From NCBI RefSeq assembly GCF_030247185.1, contig NC_080572.1, positions 91,651,435-91,715,434 of the forward strand: DNA of 64,000 nt, given 5' to 3'. The notes under the pieces are model-generated. The model was not told the origin of the DNA. It worked only from the letters and a program-made list of their open reading frames with translations, and did no database searches. Positions 1 through 11,799 of this stretch are shown here, piece by piece (the stretch's first letter is position 1; each line of letters begins with the position of its first letter). Source of the DNA: Malaya genurostris (Eukaryota; Arthropoda; Insecta; Diptera; Culicidae). Both the position numbers and the translations under genes were made by a program.

Positions 1-1671
1 AATTTATGATGCTATAAAAAAGTCAGAAAAAACTCTTGTGTTGATTTTCACGCAATTAAAATTTGTTCTGAACGCAGCAGAAAGTACAAGCGTCTGTTTG
101 CTTCGGCGTTCGGCACAAAAAGAACGTGCTGCTTTTACACACACATGACATTTGTTGGAATGACGCTATCTGCTTTCTGTCAAAAGTTACGGTGGGATGC
201 CGGCAGCCGAACACCTTCCTCTACACCGTCACTTAAACCGGTGAAACAAAATACGCAAAAAAATCTCTATACTGGTCTTAAAACTACGCAAATCGATAGC
301 CATTATCAGTTGGCAGCTAAACAAACCGATTCTGGCTATCCTGGCTCCCGATTTTCGATTAACGACGGGAGAAAATAGTCATATGCTCAGAAGTGGATCT
401 CACTCACTTTTCTCAGAGTTTGCAGAACCGATATTTTCTATCTTAGGGTCAAATGAAAGGTTAGGTCCTTCCAAAAATCACTGCATATTTTCGGATTCAA
501 CAAAAATTTAAACCGTCGTTTAGAGTACAATGACAAAATCGTTTAAAAACTTCAAAAGTATAGTTTGTATGTCATGTTAGTTGGTGGCCGTACGAACCGA
601 CTTCGATTATACCGGTTCTCGGGTTCCGATGCCGGAAGTGCATATAATAGTAAACCCACTTCGTTATCTTAAGGATGATCTACGCCAACAAAGCACTGTT
701 TCATTCTGTAGGTTATACTAGTCAATGCACAAACAATCCCTTGGTTTCTTTCAAAAAAAAAAACGAAGAGAAACATTTTGAAAAAAATACTACAGTATTA
801 TGTATATGAGAAAGGCATCATTACATACAAACATCACCATCTGAACTAAAATTAACAATTGCTTAAGCTTCAATTGCTTTCCCATCCACATAATTCGACC
901 GATTGGGATTCCACGGATCATTATCAGTACCTCTACGGGCAGATGCTGTCTCTACTTTTCAAAAACGCGGGAAGATCATTGACGCTGTGGACAATTATTT
1001 TGCCGATCTTCCTGGAAATTACTCTCAGACGGCATCAAAAATTCGAAAAATCACGAGATACGAGAGGACATCGAATAAATTAGAAATAATATGATCCGAG
1101 ATCCATTCCGCCTAGTAGTTGTTATAGCGACAATCATTTAAGTTGCTAGAGTCAAAGTCGCTCTTGCTGCTGTTTAAAAATAGAAATGTCTATTACGTGA
1201 AAGAGCATCATTTTTTTGGGTGCCTTTTATGTTGAAAGTTGAACGATAGCGTTCTGCAACCAATCCATGGCGTTAATAGTCATAATTAGATTCACCTACA
1301 AATTGTTCACCGATCGGCAGTGCATTTAATTTGCACAATTTCGCATTTTTGGATTCCGTCTGTTTTGTTCGAATCGATGCCGATGAAATTGTAACTGGAT
1401 TAGAAATTGATCATGCGGACTCGTAGCCTCAGATGAAGAAGAGATGATGAAGCGACGGTGGACGATAATGAGCGTAAAAGAGGCGCGCGTCTTCTTCTAC
1501 TATTTTTTGGGTTCATATCTACTCGTCGAAATGTTCATCGTGGATATGTGATTTATAGTGAGATGTACCATTGACTTCCACGACTTGTCTGGAGGTCATT
1601 GACACAGTAAAGTTCCTTAACTGCATTCCTAAATTGATTATCTCTTACATTTTTTATGTCTACTTTTACAG
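1..1671. other. Upstream intron or intergenic stretch
   Basis: Nothing firmly recognisable. Short frames at 859-1094 have slightly protein-like sequence (for example NYFADLPGNYSQTASK) but no start, splice or homology support. The 3' end is the polypyrimidine tract of the acceptor before exon A. Confidence 0.4.
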
Positions 1672-1807
1672 ATGCTCCCAAATCACAATGTTCATCCTTG
1701 TCAGATGGCGAGTCCTTCGAGTGCTACGGAGAAAATGACATCTCTGTTTCCGAGAACGGGGGTGTCGATCTGGAACTCGCCCCGACTCTGAACTCCACTG
1801 CAATTGG
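1672..1807 (+). CDS. nuf: Coding exon A of a Rab11-FIP3/4 (Nuclear fallout)-like gene
   Basis: Seen: a pyrimidine-rich tract ending in TACTTTTACAG precedes the exon and a GTATGT donor follows it. The exon starts with the last two bases of a split codon and ends two bases into a codon. It encodes about 44 residues, Ser- and acid-rich, with a central DGESFECYGEND motif and a hydrophilic tail ending LNSTAIG. Codon choice is richer in G and C than the flanks. Its end phase fits exon B at 2022 exactly. Known: class II Rab11-family interacting proteins (FIP3/FIP4; Nuf in flies) act on recycling endosomes and in cytokinesis and cellularisation, and have acidic N-terminal halves before a long coiled coil and Rab-binding domain. 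Inference: the gene name rests mainly on exons D and E and on recall. That this is a real exon is likely; the identity is moderate (about 0.5). The exon upstream of it is not in the window. Confidence 0.62.
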
Positions 1808-2021
1808 GTATGTATTAATTATTGAGTGCAATAAATTACATACATTTTTGTGATCAGATCTTGTACACAGTACGTATATACTTTTCGGATGCCCCTTTTG
1901 CGCAGAATGCTCGCCAATTGGTTAATTTTGTTAGCGAAGCAGCACCACACATTTTATTAACTACTTTTCGTTTGCTATGTTTTGCGCAAATTTATTTCCT
2001 TTCCTTTTTCGATCAACGTAG

Positions 2022-2025
2022 AGAA

Positions 2026-2056
<31 letters not shown>

Positions 2057-2123
2057 ATAGCAACACAACTGGTATTACTAGACACACATGGAGCCGCATG
2101 AGCTTACGTGGTGCGCCTAAAAG
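2022..2123 (+). CDS. nuf: Coding exon B, Asn-rich, of the same Nuf-like gene
   Basis: The acceptor is a strong pyrimidine stretch (TTTCCTTTCCTTTTTC) followed by AACGTAG, and the donor is GTATGC. The first base completes the Gly codon left open by exon A; the exon then encodes Glu, a run of about nine Asn or Ile residues from an AAC repeat, then GITRHTWSRMSLRGAPK, and ends two bases into the next codon. The polar Asn run is a codon-repeat expansion of the kind common in insect regulatory proteins. The basic WSRMSLRG stretch has an RXXS-type sequence that could be a kinase site (inference). The intron to exon A is only 214 bp and the one to exon C is 325 bp. The phase match on both sides is the main support. 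Confidence 0.62.
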
Positions 2124-2231
2124 GTATGCATTTTAAACTACATCACCAACTTCCAAAAGCTTCATATCTCCACCCAACGATGTGCAATTCATTCATCAGC
2201 GCAATTATACTTCCATCACCATTTATTTCAC

Positions 2232-2258
2232 ACTCACTCACACACACACACACACTCA
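2232..2258 (+). repeat. CA/CT dinucleotide microsatellite
   Basis: CACTCACTCA followed by an uninterrupted CA run, inside the 325-bp intron between exons B and C. Simple repeat; length is likely polymorphic. Confidence 0.85.
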
Positions 2259-2448
2259 TATCTTTCGACTGCATAGTTTACAGCTCAGTAAAAGTTGTTT
2301 ATGTTTTCCAAGGCTCGTTTCAAATGTACGACTTTTTGTCATGTTGAGCAGTTCATTCGACGTGAGAATGAACTTTTTCATTGCACCTTCATTCTCATCG
2401 GGCATTCATTTCGTTCATCCAACTCACGTGTTTTTTCTTTACTTCCAG

Positions 2449-2496
2449 CAACAATAATGATAATCTACCGAACAGACGTTGGGGCTCGATGAGACA
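2449..2496 (+). CDS. nuf: Coding exon C (48-bp micro-exon) of the Nuf-like gene
   Basis: TTTTTTCTTTACTTCCAG is a near-ideal acceptor and GTAAGT an ideal donor. The first base completes a Ser codon from exon B; the exon encodes NNNDNLPNRRWGSMR and leaves two bases (CA) that become His with exon D. The peptide is polar then basic and aromatic, with no recognised domain. The exon is short enough for automated gene finders to miss. The donor opens an intron of about 29.7 kb (2497-32216) that holds most of the transposons described here. Three exons inside 830 bp followed by a giant intron suggests regulatory content or alternative promoters in that intron. Confidence 0.62.
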
Positions 2497-2918
2497 GTAA
2501 GTGAATTTTTATTTTGTTTCCTTCCGTTGATTGTACTATTTAGTGGCTTTGATTTGCTGCTGGCTTCATGCTTGTGTAGATGACAGACTGTGGAGGGCTC
2601 TAAACATGTCAATTGAATTATTACTTTTGCAGAAGGTGTGTCACGTTGAAACATGGCTTCTTTGGTTGTCGGTGAATTTGAGATCTTGAAAATAAAGAAA
2701 GTTTATTGTGCAACCTTGTATGAGAGTAATGTTTCAAATGGAGTATCGGTAGGGATGTCCGATACCGAGTCGATACTTTGAGGTATCGATACTTTTTTTC
2801 AAGAATCGAGTATTTTTGGTATCGATATAGCATCAGAGCGATACTGTTAGTATCGATACTTTTGGTCTCGATACTTATAGTATCGCAACGGATTAATGTC
2901 AATTCCCATTACAACGTA

Positions 2919-3065
2919 ATTTTTTGTTTCAATTACAGAGGCTTTAACCTTGAGGTCATTCGCCTCTTCGGGCCATAAAAACTTTCTAAGACTATGTTCA
3001 GGGTTGGGAATCGAACCCAGGTGGGCTGCGTGAAAGGCATCGACTAACCCGCTATACCCGTCCCC
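2919..3065 (-). mobile_element. tRNA-derived SINE, family A, copy 1 (nested in the hAT)
   Basis: On the minus strand the element starts GGGGACGGGTATAGC, which contains a box-A-like word, then a box B (GGGTTCGATTCCC), then an unrelated body ending in AGCCTCTGTAATTGAAAC and a T/A-rich tail. The same sequence recurs at 18690-18842 and 57890-58043. The tRNA-like head, pol III boxes and A-rich tail define a SINE. It is inside the hAT element, so it came later. Confidence 0.75.
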
Positions 3066-3589
3066 AATTGAACTTTTTTTTTCTTCGGATTTGATGAAGC
3101 GCCAGACTCGTGCATGGATTAGTATGACGTAGACTAGCCATTGTTGAAATTTGTTCTCGACAATCTCGCTTCTTGCACTGAAAGAAAGTGAACTGAGCGA
3201 AAACCATCAACAAAACAAGCACATAAAGGCCATACTCTCAGAGGATTCAAACATTGCAATATTTCACACTCATTGCACTCTCTCTCAGTGCGCCTGTGGG
3301 ACGACGCGAGATTGTCGAGTACGAATTACAACGAGCGCTAGTCCACGTCATACCAATACATGCGCGAGCCTGGTGCTTCCGTTCCGTCCGTCTCTGGTCC
3401 CGTGGTAATAATAATAGTAGTTCAATTTGAATCGCAAAATTAACACTGACGAGCCGAAGAAAAAGAATATGTGCTTTTGCACAAACCAACGAAACTCCTA
3501 AATGTTCAATAGGAATTGGCTTTTAGTGTAGTATCCGTGTATCGACATAAAGGTTATGATATGAAATTTTTTGAGAAAATAAGTGAAAT

Positions 3590-3703
3590 GTGAAATTCTT
3601 TGAAGTGGACCAAAAGTCAAGAAAGGCGAGGTGCAATCTATGTGGCAAGAAATATGCGTATACTAGTTTCACAACAAATGTATGGAAAAACCTGCTGCTG
3701 CTC
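3590..3703 (+). pseudogene. BED-type zinc finger relic of a hAT transposase
   Basis: The frame reads KFFEVDQKSRKARCNLCGKK, then YAYTSFTTNVWKNL. This matches the pattern of BED fingers: an aromatic FFE start, a C-x2-C pair (CNLC), and a TTN-W-L helix. The expected zinc-binding His residues after the helix are replaced by Asn and Tyr, so the finger is dead. In hAT transposases the BED finger is N-terminal and binds the subterminal repeats. No RNase H-like domain follows, as the element ends about 125 bp later. Confidence 0.6.
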
Positions 3704-4017
3704 AAGTATCAATTGATACTTACAGGTATCGATACTTTATTGCCTTTTGATACCATGTATCGATACCCAAAATTTTGGTATCCCGATACCCTAGGTATCG
3801 ATACTTTACCTTCCGAGTACCATCCCTAAGTATCGGTATCATTTCCCAATCAGCAGGAGAAGGGAGCAGATGGTGGTCAAACATTATCGACCTTATGTCT
3901 AAATGAGAATTAGACATCATGAAGTTAGTATAAACAATATTCAGTAAAATTCAAATAGAAATTTGGAGTTCACATCTTATAATTTAAGCCCTTCGCATCA
4001 GTACTCCAAAGAGTTAG

Positions 4018-4205
4018 AAGCAAGGCAAACTCTTGGTATTACATTCCTCTTGTGGAGTTTGATCTTCTGTTTCAACAGACTTCACAGCCGACTTTTACGG
4101 TACGGAGCCATTGCATGGCTATAGTGGTACTATCCAACTGACACTAGGAATCTTTTCAGGTCGGTACTCGAACATACGGCAACTGGCTTTATTAGACTAG
4201 CTTCC
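4018..4205 (-). mobile_element. tRNA-derived SINE, family C, copy 1 (diverged)
   Basis: On the minus strand a head with a box-B-like word (TATGTTCGAGTACC) is followed by a body with GTCGGCTGTGAAGTCTG and GAAACAGAAGATCAA, then a TTTGCCTTGC tail. The body aligns with the copy at 23405-23612. Divergence is high, so the ends are approximate. Confidence 0.5.
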
Positions 4206-5580
4206 TATGCATTGAATTATTAACTCTAAATAGTCAAATAATTTTGATACACGCATATACACGCAAACCCATACCAATGTTAGCAGCGCGACACCTGAAT
4301 TCAGAAGATAACATACAACTTTATCAGGGTCAGCACGAGCTTCCTAAAATATTTTTCCATTATCATGTCGTTCTTGTTTTATCTTGTTCCGTTGTGGTTT
4401 GAATAATGAAGAAACTGTGTTTCAAATGTGATACGCTAGGATATGTTGAAATTTTATAAACTTAGTCTAAAGATTGACGACATCAAACGGTTGATTATAC
4501 TTGATCAACGCTTGCATATCGGCGTCGGAGTGGTACCATTTGGTGGGACAAAGGAAAGGTCACGATTTAGTGTGGCAGTAATTATTTCATTTGTTCTTTG
4601 AATTTCTTTGACCGCCATCGCGGCAATGTCATCCACCTGGAGGCTACCCAGTGTCTTTGACCGCTAAATTTTTCTCACGCGATAAAAAATCTAATGGAAA
4701 AGAAACATGGCCTTAACCGGCTAGCGAGTCACGAGTGAAATGACCGAAATGACCACAGGAATGTTGTCGAAGTTGTGTGTGTGTGTAACTGGTTAATGGC
4801 GGAAGCCTTTGGTGACGTCGAACATGAGGTGAGCAGTTTGACTAATGAATTTTGAGGGTATTAGACTCTCGGATAGTAAAAAAATCTGTAATCTGCAGTT
4901 ACAAAATCAAACACCAATGTTAACCGAATATCCGTCGGATCGAATAATCACAATATATCTCTTGGATCAAACAAGCGCTATATATCGAATTTTTGAAAAT
5001 ATCAAAATTCAGATTTTCAATCAAACAATATTGATGCTATTTGAATTGGTAAATGGGAAGTTCGGTGAAATTTTACATTAATAATAAGCAACGTTTAGTC
5101 GCTCTGAATGTCATCAAAGATTATTACGTATTTGTCACTATCGAATATTTACTCAATTTTCATTTCTACGAACGATTTTTCTAACGTATATTATTTTCTG
5201 TAATCGAGTGTTTTTCACAATTAAGTAATTGCTTTGTAGTGAAAATAATATGATAAGCTGGAAATTATCTTGCGAACTATGAATGAAAATGCGGACTAAA
5301 CTACCTATCAACAACTAAACAAGGGTTTGCTTGTTTTATGCTGCCTTTCTGACGTTTTAAAAATAATGCTCGATTAGCTTTATGATAACTAAAAACAGAG
5401 CAAAATTAGGTTCTGTCTGTTTCGCGTTTTTCGGCATCCATCCAATTACGCACTCGCGCATATTGATCAACACGATGAAGCGCGTTGTTAGAACGCTGGA
5501 TGTGTCAAAGCTCTGGTAGAAGGTAGTCGCTCGGAAACTGCTTTTTCACATCTTTTGTTCCGACCAATTATGTTCCTGTA

Positions 5581-6213
5581 GAGCAATTCCAGAAATGCTT
5601 AGCAGATCATCAGACTCGACCTTCTCCAATTTGGATGAAACTTTGCACATGGCTTCAGTATGGCAAACCATAAGTTTTGAACCGATGGAGAGGTCAATCC
5701 GACTCACGACTGATTTTTAAAAAGGGCGTATGTATTTTTGCATTTCACAAAAATTGCCTTTTTCAAATCGTTGTAACTCGGAAACCGTTAATTGTACAAA
5801 AATGGCGTTCAGGAAGAAGTTGTAGGGAATCGATTGGGCACTCTAAAAAGAATATACACTGAAAATTTTTTTTGATTTTGTTCTCAATAATTACAAAATA
5901 ATCCGAAAAAGTTAAATAAAAAAAATCAGAGTTTTAATTTTTTTTTGATAATTTTTATTTTAAAGCTGTTATTAAAAACTACAGATTGATCGCTATCCCA
6001 TCCGTGTCTTTTGAAAAATGAAGAAGTTACAACAGTTTACGGGTGCATGCAAATGATCAAGTTCTTCTCGTTGTAATTTGGAAACCGTTAATCGTACAAA
6101 AATGACGTCCAGGAAAAAGTTGTAGGGAATCAATAGGGCACTCTAAAAAAATATACACTGAAAAAAAAAATTTTTTTTTCTCAATAATCTATTTTATTCC
6201 TGAAATTGCTCTG
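5581..6213. mobile_element. MITE-like element with TA flanks and internal direct repeats
   Basis: The left end GAGCAATTCCAGAAAT and the right end, read inward on the other strand (CAGAGCAATTTCAGGAAT), are imperfect inverted repeats, each next to TA (5579-5580 and 6214-6215). Inside are two direct repeats of about 97 bp, 300 bp apart (5768-5864 and 6068-6163), both with GGAAACCGTTAAT and TGTAGGGAATC. No coding potential. A fragment of the same family is seen at about 27755-27872. Confidence 0.5.
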
Positions 6214-9133
6214 TAGTGCCGCGTAGTTGTGGGAAGCCATGCGATACCTGCTACCGACATTGATAGCCACCTCCGATGAGATTAGTGCTATTTTTGAAGT
6301 AACTGAAATTTTCAAGAAATTTCACATTTCTTCATTTTTCTATAGCTTAGTTTTGACAAAAGTCATACATTGCGAAGAAAACCACACTGAAAAAGTACAA
6401 TATCTACGAATACGAATTTATTTTTAATTGTATTCATTGAATAAATTCAAAACCACATGTTATAGGTATATGTAGGTCAAGGTACAGGCGGCTTACTCCA
6501 GAGTTAGTTGTGATGGTTAGTAGGGATAGTTGAAAGGAACAATATAGGCATTTAGATTCTTATATCAAATGAACTTTGTTCGATGGTACACGTGGTGGCT
6601 TTTAAAACGACTGAAGATTTCGAAATTACACAGTTGGTAGTCCCGGAATAAAAACGTCGCCATCACAAGCGCAGCGATAACACATCACATCAACACATCT
6701 CGAACCGGAAAACCACGTGGTCCACCTCGGACCACAAAGAATTCCTTAAATATAGCTGCATGCTTGAATGTACGTAAAAGGAAAGTTCCATTTTTTTCTA
6801 AGAGTGTAGTGCCACGCTGCTTCACGTGTGATCACACGACAGAAATTGTACTCTACGAACTCAATACACCAGAAATTTACGTTGAAGGTGTAGTGATTAG
6901 ATATGAGCCAAGACATCATTTGAACCAAGGTTTTGTCGATGCTCCAGGGATAATGGAATGTAGCCACCGACGTACAATTTCTCCTTTACTCCATGAAGTT
7001 TTCCAATCTTCGAGTCTTCTCCGACGAGCAATGCTGGAAAACTAATTGAAGCAGATTGGTCTTTTATTGATATTACCTTTTAGTGCGTCCATTCTTGCTA
7101 AGGAGTCATCTTTTTCATTATCCGGAATAGAACAATGTAGAGGGGCTCAGAACAAAGAAATTGAATAAGACTGTTCAGATTAAGCTTTGATATGTTTCCG
7201 TATTTTCCCAAGAAATATGGGGGATACTTTTCTGGCTTCTTTTTTAGAAGACCATCTATTGAACTTAGACTTTTCGTAACAAAAAAGTAATGGTTTAAGC
7301 AGTGTTGGTGAATGCCGAAAATTTGACAGAAGCTGCCATATTGCTATCTATATTGTATACAACATTTTCAATCCGGTAGAAGATGCTACAAGAACTCGAG
7401 TCTCTCAATGCATGAACCGCGAGAGAATTTTTCTACATTTCTTCGCTTCACTTCATACTCTGAGTATTTCACGGCCCTTAAAAAAATTTACAGTCTGATA
7501 ATGATCGTTGCTGTGTGGAATTTCCCAAGAGAGAATCGCAAGTTGACAATTATCGCAGAAAATTGAATCGATGATTCAACTTGATGATTCTCATATTAAG
7601 TTGAAATATTTCAAAACCCTTGTGTGGAGCATTCACAGACATTTTCATAGACACAACTTATACGAGGGTTATACGCACATAGTTAGAATAAGCGGGAATA
7701 GTAAAATGATTCTATCGCAATTATCAGCTGTCTGTATAGAGTCGGATCGCGAAACGAGAATAAGCGACAGTTTGTTGCTCCAGAGAGGATCCCCACAGCA
7801 GCGTGCTAACCTTTGATTCTCAGAAATGTCATCGAGAGAAATTCGCTCTCGCACTGGTGTCGATTCTATGTTAAATGAGCCATGCCGGGTTTTTGTTGTT
7901 GCGATGATATCCGTCTCTCTTTGATGGCACTGATTCAATCGTTGAAGAGTTGCCAGTGAGCGTTCTTTGATACGATAAAAGCCATCCTTGGGTCTAAGAA
8001 GGAAGTAGGATAACTAAGTTTGTATGAAGCGGTGATGTTCTAATTGATGATATCGAATTCCGTGGATCCGCTAAGGCACCATTCATAAATGTAATATATT
8101 TTATTTAGAAAAAAACATTAGGGGTCCCGTGTTCCGGAATTCCACGAATACATGAATCTATCGAAAAATACAGTTCAGAATCGGAAGCATTCTAGATATG
8201 AGTACGGCTGAAAGTAATTGAAAAATAATAAATTTTCTAAATCATGTAATCAAAATTCCAAGACATAAAATGGGTGTGAAATTCAAGCTTGATAAATTCT
8301 ATCGAAGATTTCAAACACCATCGGATTCGCTCCGGGTCTTACACGCCAGTTGCTGTATGTTTGAGCTTCGAGTTGGAAGAATTCGTAGTGTAAGTAGGAG
8401 AGTTGCACTAGCCCTGCAATGATTCTGTACGTTAAGGATCGGCTGCGAGGTCTGCTGAAATAGAATAGTTAAATTCCACAAAAGGAATGTATTAAAAAAA
8501 ACTTTGTTTTCCGGATTCAAGATATCGTGTCAACATATGAGATTCCAGAATCGGTTTCCCGCTAGAACTTCGAAACTCTTAGTAAAAGTAAAGTGGTAAA
8601 ACCTGAACAAATCTTCTGGATGAGCCCCCAGCCTGACATTTCTGTTACAGATGTTTGAATTGATTTCTCCAAGTGCATTTGGAGTCAAAAAGCAATGTTA
8701 ATAGTTTCGAGGAATAATTCTTTGAATAATTGAATCTGAAAAATGCGGTGGTTGACCCATTATAACACAGGGTTCTCAAATTTGAATATTGTAAAACGCC
8801 AAATCACTGTCCTTTTTTTTTGATACGCTGGATCAATACAACTGCAAAAAACTTATTAGAGATATATTTAGAGAGAGGTCATTTCTTATCTGCTAAAACT
8901 ATATTTGGTAATCAAATATACAATTCAATGTCAAGTACCGGTAGAAGTATGATAGTATCAAAGATGAAGGTACAATATAATAAGAAATATTTGGTACATT
9001 TAGTCCAAAATGTACTCCTTCGTTTCGGTTCTTTAGCGGATTGTTATTGATGACATAATCAATGTATACATTCATGCTGCAATAAACAACTTAATTTGGT
9101 TCCATTTCTTCATTTTTTAAAAATGTTTTTAAA
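6214..9133. other. Intronic sequence, little recognisable
   Basis: AT-rich, with short overlapping frames only. At about 6756-6812 is a single end of the MITE family seen complete at 63613-63864 (TTTTTTTCTAAGAGTGT). No gene, RNA or complete transposon was seen in the rest. Confidence 0.4.
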
Positions 9134-9299
9134 ATGCACATCAATGGAGCGTCGTATTTCACACAAATTTATATTCAAGAACAGGTAAAATTGTGTGATT
9201 CGAACATTACATTAGCTGAAATCGAAAGCAGCAGCGCGACTTGAACCGAGAAACATTAGATCACAAAGCACGTCTTTTAATCGACTGAGCCACAGAAGC
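9134..9299 (-). mobile_element. tRNA-derived SINE, family B, copy 1
   Basis: The minus strand begins GCTTCTGTGGCTCAGTCG, a good box A, followed by GGTTCAAGTCGC as box B, and then an unrelated body ending in TTCACACAAAT-type and GATGTGCAT words. The same head and body recur at 28887-29080. The head resembles a tRNA but lacks a foldable acceptor pairing, so it is not a tRNA gene. Confidence 0.65.
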
Positions 9300-9470
9300 T
9301 TCCGGATTCCCGGATTACCCAAAGCCAGGGGTTATTCCTCAGTTAAGTCCGAACGAGCGACAGCGAGGTCGGACAGCAGCTTATTAAAAACGATAATTCA
9401 TAGCCACATTACAACTTTCAAAATCGCAGTAAATTAGAACAAATTCTATTAAGCAACATGTTGATCTGTT

Positions 9471-9570
9471 ATACCAAATGACTATTATGCCAGATGACTA
9501 TTATGCCAGATGATTCTTATGCCAAATAACCATTATGCCGAACTACTTTATGCCAAACTATCACCACGCC
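9471..9570 (+). repeat. 16-bp minisatellite, six units
   Basis: Six consecutive diverged units of 15-16 bp with consensus ATGCCAAATGACTATT, each starting at ATGCC or ATACC. Units differ by one to five substitutions, so the array is old. I recall similar ATGCC arrays in other mosquito introns. Confidence 0.8.
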
Positions 9571-9915
9571 TTTTAAGTATAGTGCTGTAAGATGTTTACT
9601 TATATGCTAAATTATATTTTAAATGTCAATTTAATGCACATTGTTTTAAAGTATGTAAGAATAATTAACAATGTTGAAATAGAGTTGGGTAGGCAAAAGC
9701 TTCAATCCACGTTCGAAAAGTTAAAAAGATCAAAACGTTGTAATAAAGGTAATGAAAACCTTGAACAGGAACGAAAAGTAGAAAACTAGTTCGAAATAAA
9801 AGGCGCAAATTGCAGACAAATGTGACTGCGTGGTTATGAATGGTGGAACAAATGTCAAAACAGAATTCAAGCAGCTTCCTGGTCGCATTACAAGGTTTCC
9901 CATTATTTAAAGATT

Positions 9916-10546
9916 AAAAACTACAAGGATCAGCACCATGGGGTTGTACGAGCCATTGATGTGGAACAAGGCAACCAAAATTTCTAATGATCTACAATCA
10001 AATAGATCAATCAATCGTCACACTTTTGAACTCGCAAATGCACGAGAGTCTGCATAGATTGAACTTTATTAGGAACCAAAACCGAACACGCAAACCCAGA
10101 ATATAGACTCTATTTGTCGTGATTTGTATTTGTTTTGTAGCCGACGAAATTACATCAATAGCCCAAATATATGCAATTACATGTTTGTACACGATACGGA
10201 TATCGATATTTAAGCTTGCTATACGGATATCGATATTTAAGCTTCTCTGGGCCAAGCTTTTGTTCAAGTTTTGTATGCAAGCAGTTATTTTTATAGCGTT
10301 TCTCTACTATTACAACCATTCTGCGATTTCGGTTGAAGCGATAAACTTTTTCTTATTATCAATCGAGTTCATCTTATATAAATTGGAAATCAATTTTAAG
10401 CACTCCAAATTTACCCCGGGGTAGTTGTCAATTTCTCAGGCGAAACGACATAACATGGAATTTCATCCGAACTTGCATGACACAAGATCAGAGCATACCA
10501 ATTAAAGCTTCAAATCGTTTTATAGCACTTTTTGTCTTGCTGTCTA
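9916..10546 (+). repeat. Dispersed repeat (about 0.6 kb), copy 1
   Basis: Aligns over nearly its whole length with the inverse complement of 27886-28466. Shared words include TTGTTCCACATCAATGGC, GTCGTTTCGCCTGAGAAA and AAAACGATTTGAAGCTTTAA on the opposite strand. Divergence is modest. Copy 1 has an extra tandem 27-bp unit (10194-10220, 10221-10244) rich in ATATCGATAT. It contains only short frames that are partly conserved between copies, probably because the DNA is homologous. It is likely a transposon fragment; the family was not recognised. Confidence 0.75.
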
Positions 10547-11799
10547 CAACCTACCTCTAGCATGCTACGCGTAGGACTGAAACGTTAGCTACAATTTTGC
10601 TTATATTTATAGATTCGCGTGCTTCCAACAGCTTTGCTTTGGCATCGATTGACCAATCAAAGCGCTGCTTTCCCTTTGATATATCGCTTACTCCTTCAAA
10701 ACCGTCTACTATGGCAGGGAAATCCAGTATGCCGGAGATTTTCTGCAGACAAAATAGGACACTGCTAGCTATTAATCAACGTTTCAATGATATACAATTA
10801 AAAATACATAACTATGAACATTCAAATCAATACGTAGAAATATTTCCAATCAAATGGTGACATAATATTAATAATTGATACAAAATTGACTGAGCTGTAA
10901 TTGTACAAAACCTGACCACATTCTACGTGTATTTATCTTGAGTTTCTAATTTGCACCCCTATATAGAAAACAAAAATGTGTTCCACATTAAAAGTTCCAA
11001 AAAATCTTCATGGTTTGGCAGGCTTTTTATAGTTGTCGTGTATAGAGTAAAAACTTCATAACCAACAAGCTTTTGTCAACGAGTGTCTGCAAAATAGGGT
11101 GTAACTATTCATACAAAAGCGCACAAGTTTTGTATTATTCTGGCCGGATCGTGGTGAAGCGGCTCTGGAGTAGTATGCAGGAAATAACACTAACATTGTA
11201 TCAAAGGACTGCAATCTTCCGAAATTATAACATATTGGGCTATTAAGAAGCGAAATTTTGGGGAATCGAAAAGACAGATAAATAATGCGAAAGATTTTGT
11301 TAAAAAATGGGAAGACAGACTTAGAACACTATTCAGAATTTAACGGAACGAAAACGTGAAGTTTTGCACCGTCGATGAATTTTTGTTCGGAGAGAGGTAG
11401 AGAGAGGTTAGAGTTTGCTGTGCTTATGTATATCAAAATTTTGTCATCTTTCCGAAATCCTTGAAAATCATGATGGGATCGACTTTCGTTATTCAATAAA
11501 GTACTTCAAAGCGATGAATAGTTACAGAACGCATTTAGTAACTTATCGATGAAATAGAGTTGACAAATATCTGTTTTTTAACCTCTAACACTGTGATAGG
11601 AACCGTTCTTGGCGTATTTCGCCGACCGATTTTCCATCCATTTCAAACCACAACTAACTTCGACAATCGATGACCAGCAGTGCCATTTTACATACCAGTT
11701 CGTCACGACGTGTGACAGAAATGACCATGGCCGGTTAGGGAAATTCGATCAGAAGCAAGAGACATAAAAGTGCAGAGAAAACTGTGAGCGGGTGACTCG
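10547..11799. other. Intronic sequence without recognised features
   Basis: AT-rich. The 87-codon frame at 10597-10860 has no splice or homology support. No repeats of note. Confidence 0.35.

Larger units (their letters stand above)
2750..3828. mobile_element. hAT-superfamily DNA transposon, decayed, with 8-bp TSD
   Basis: Both ends begin with TAGGGATG as inverted repeats, flanked by an identical 8-bp duplication, AGTATCGG, at 2742-2749 and 3829-3836. An 8-bp duplication is diagnostic of hAT transposition. Subterminal zones at both ends are packed with TATCGATAC palindromes, likely transposase-binding words (inference). Inside, at 3590-3700 on the + strand, is a relic of a BED zinc finger. 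A tRNA-derived SINE is nested at 2919-3065. The element is 1079 bp, about 930 bp without the SINE, far below an autonomous hAT of 2.5 kb or more, so the DDE domain is gone. Confidence 0.82.

Noticed and set aside
2022..2060. Exon B as a mere AAC microsatellite
   Set aside because: The repeat is embedded in a frame that matches neighbours in phase, with good splice sites and a non-repetitive 3' half, so a coding Asn run is the better reading.
3001..3065. tRNA gene (box B GGGTTCGATTCCC on the minus strand)
   Set aside because: The tRNA-like part continues into an unrelated body and A-rich tail, lacks a proper acceptor stem, and recurs twice elsewhere with the same body: a SINE.
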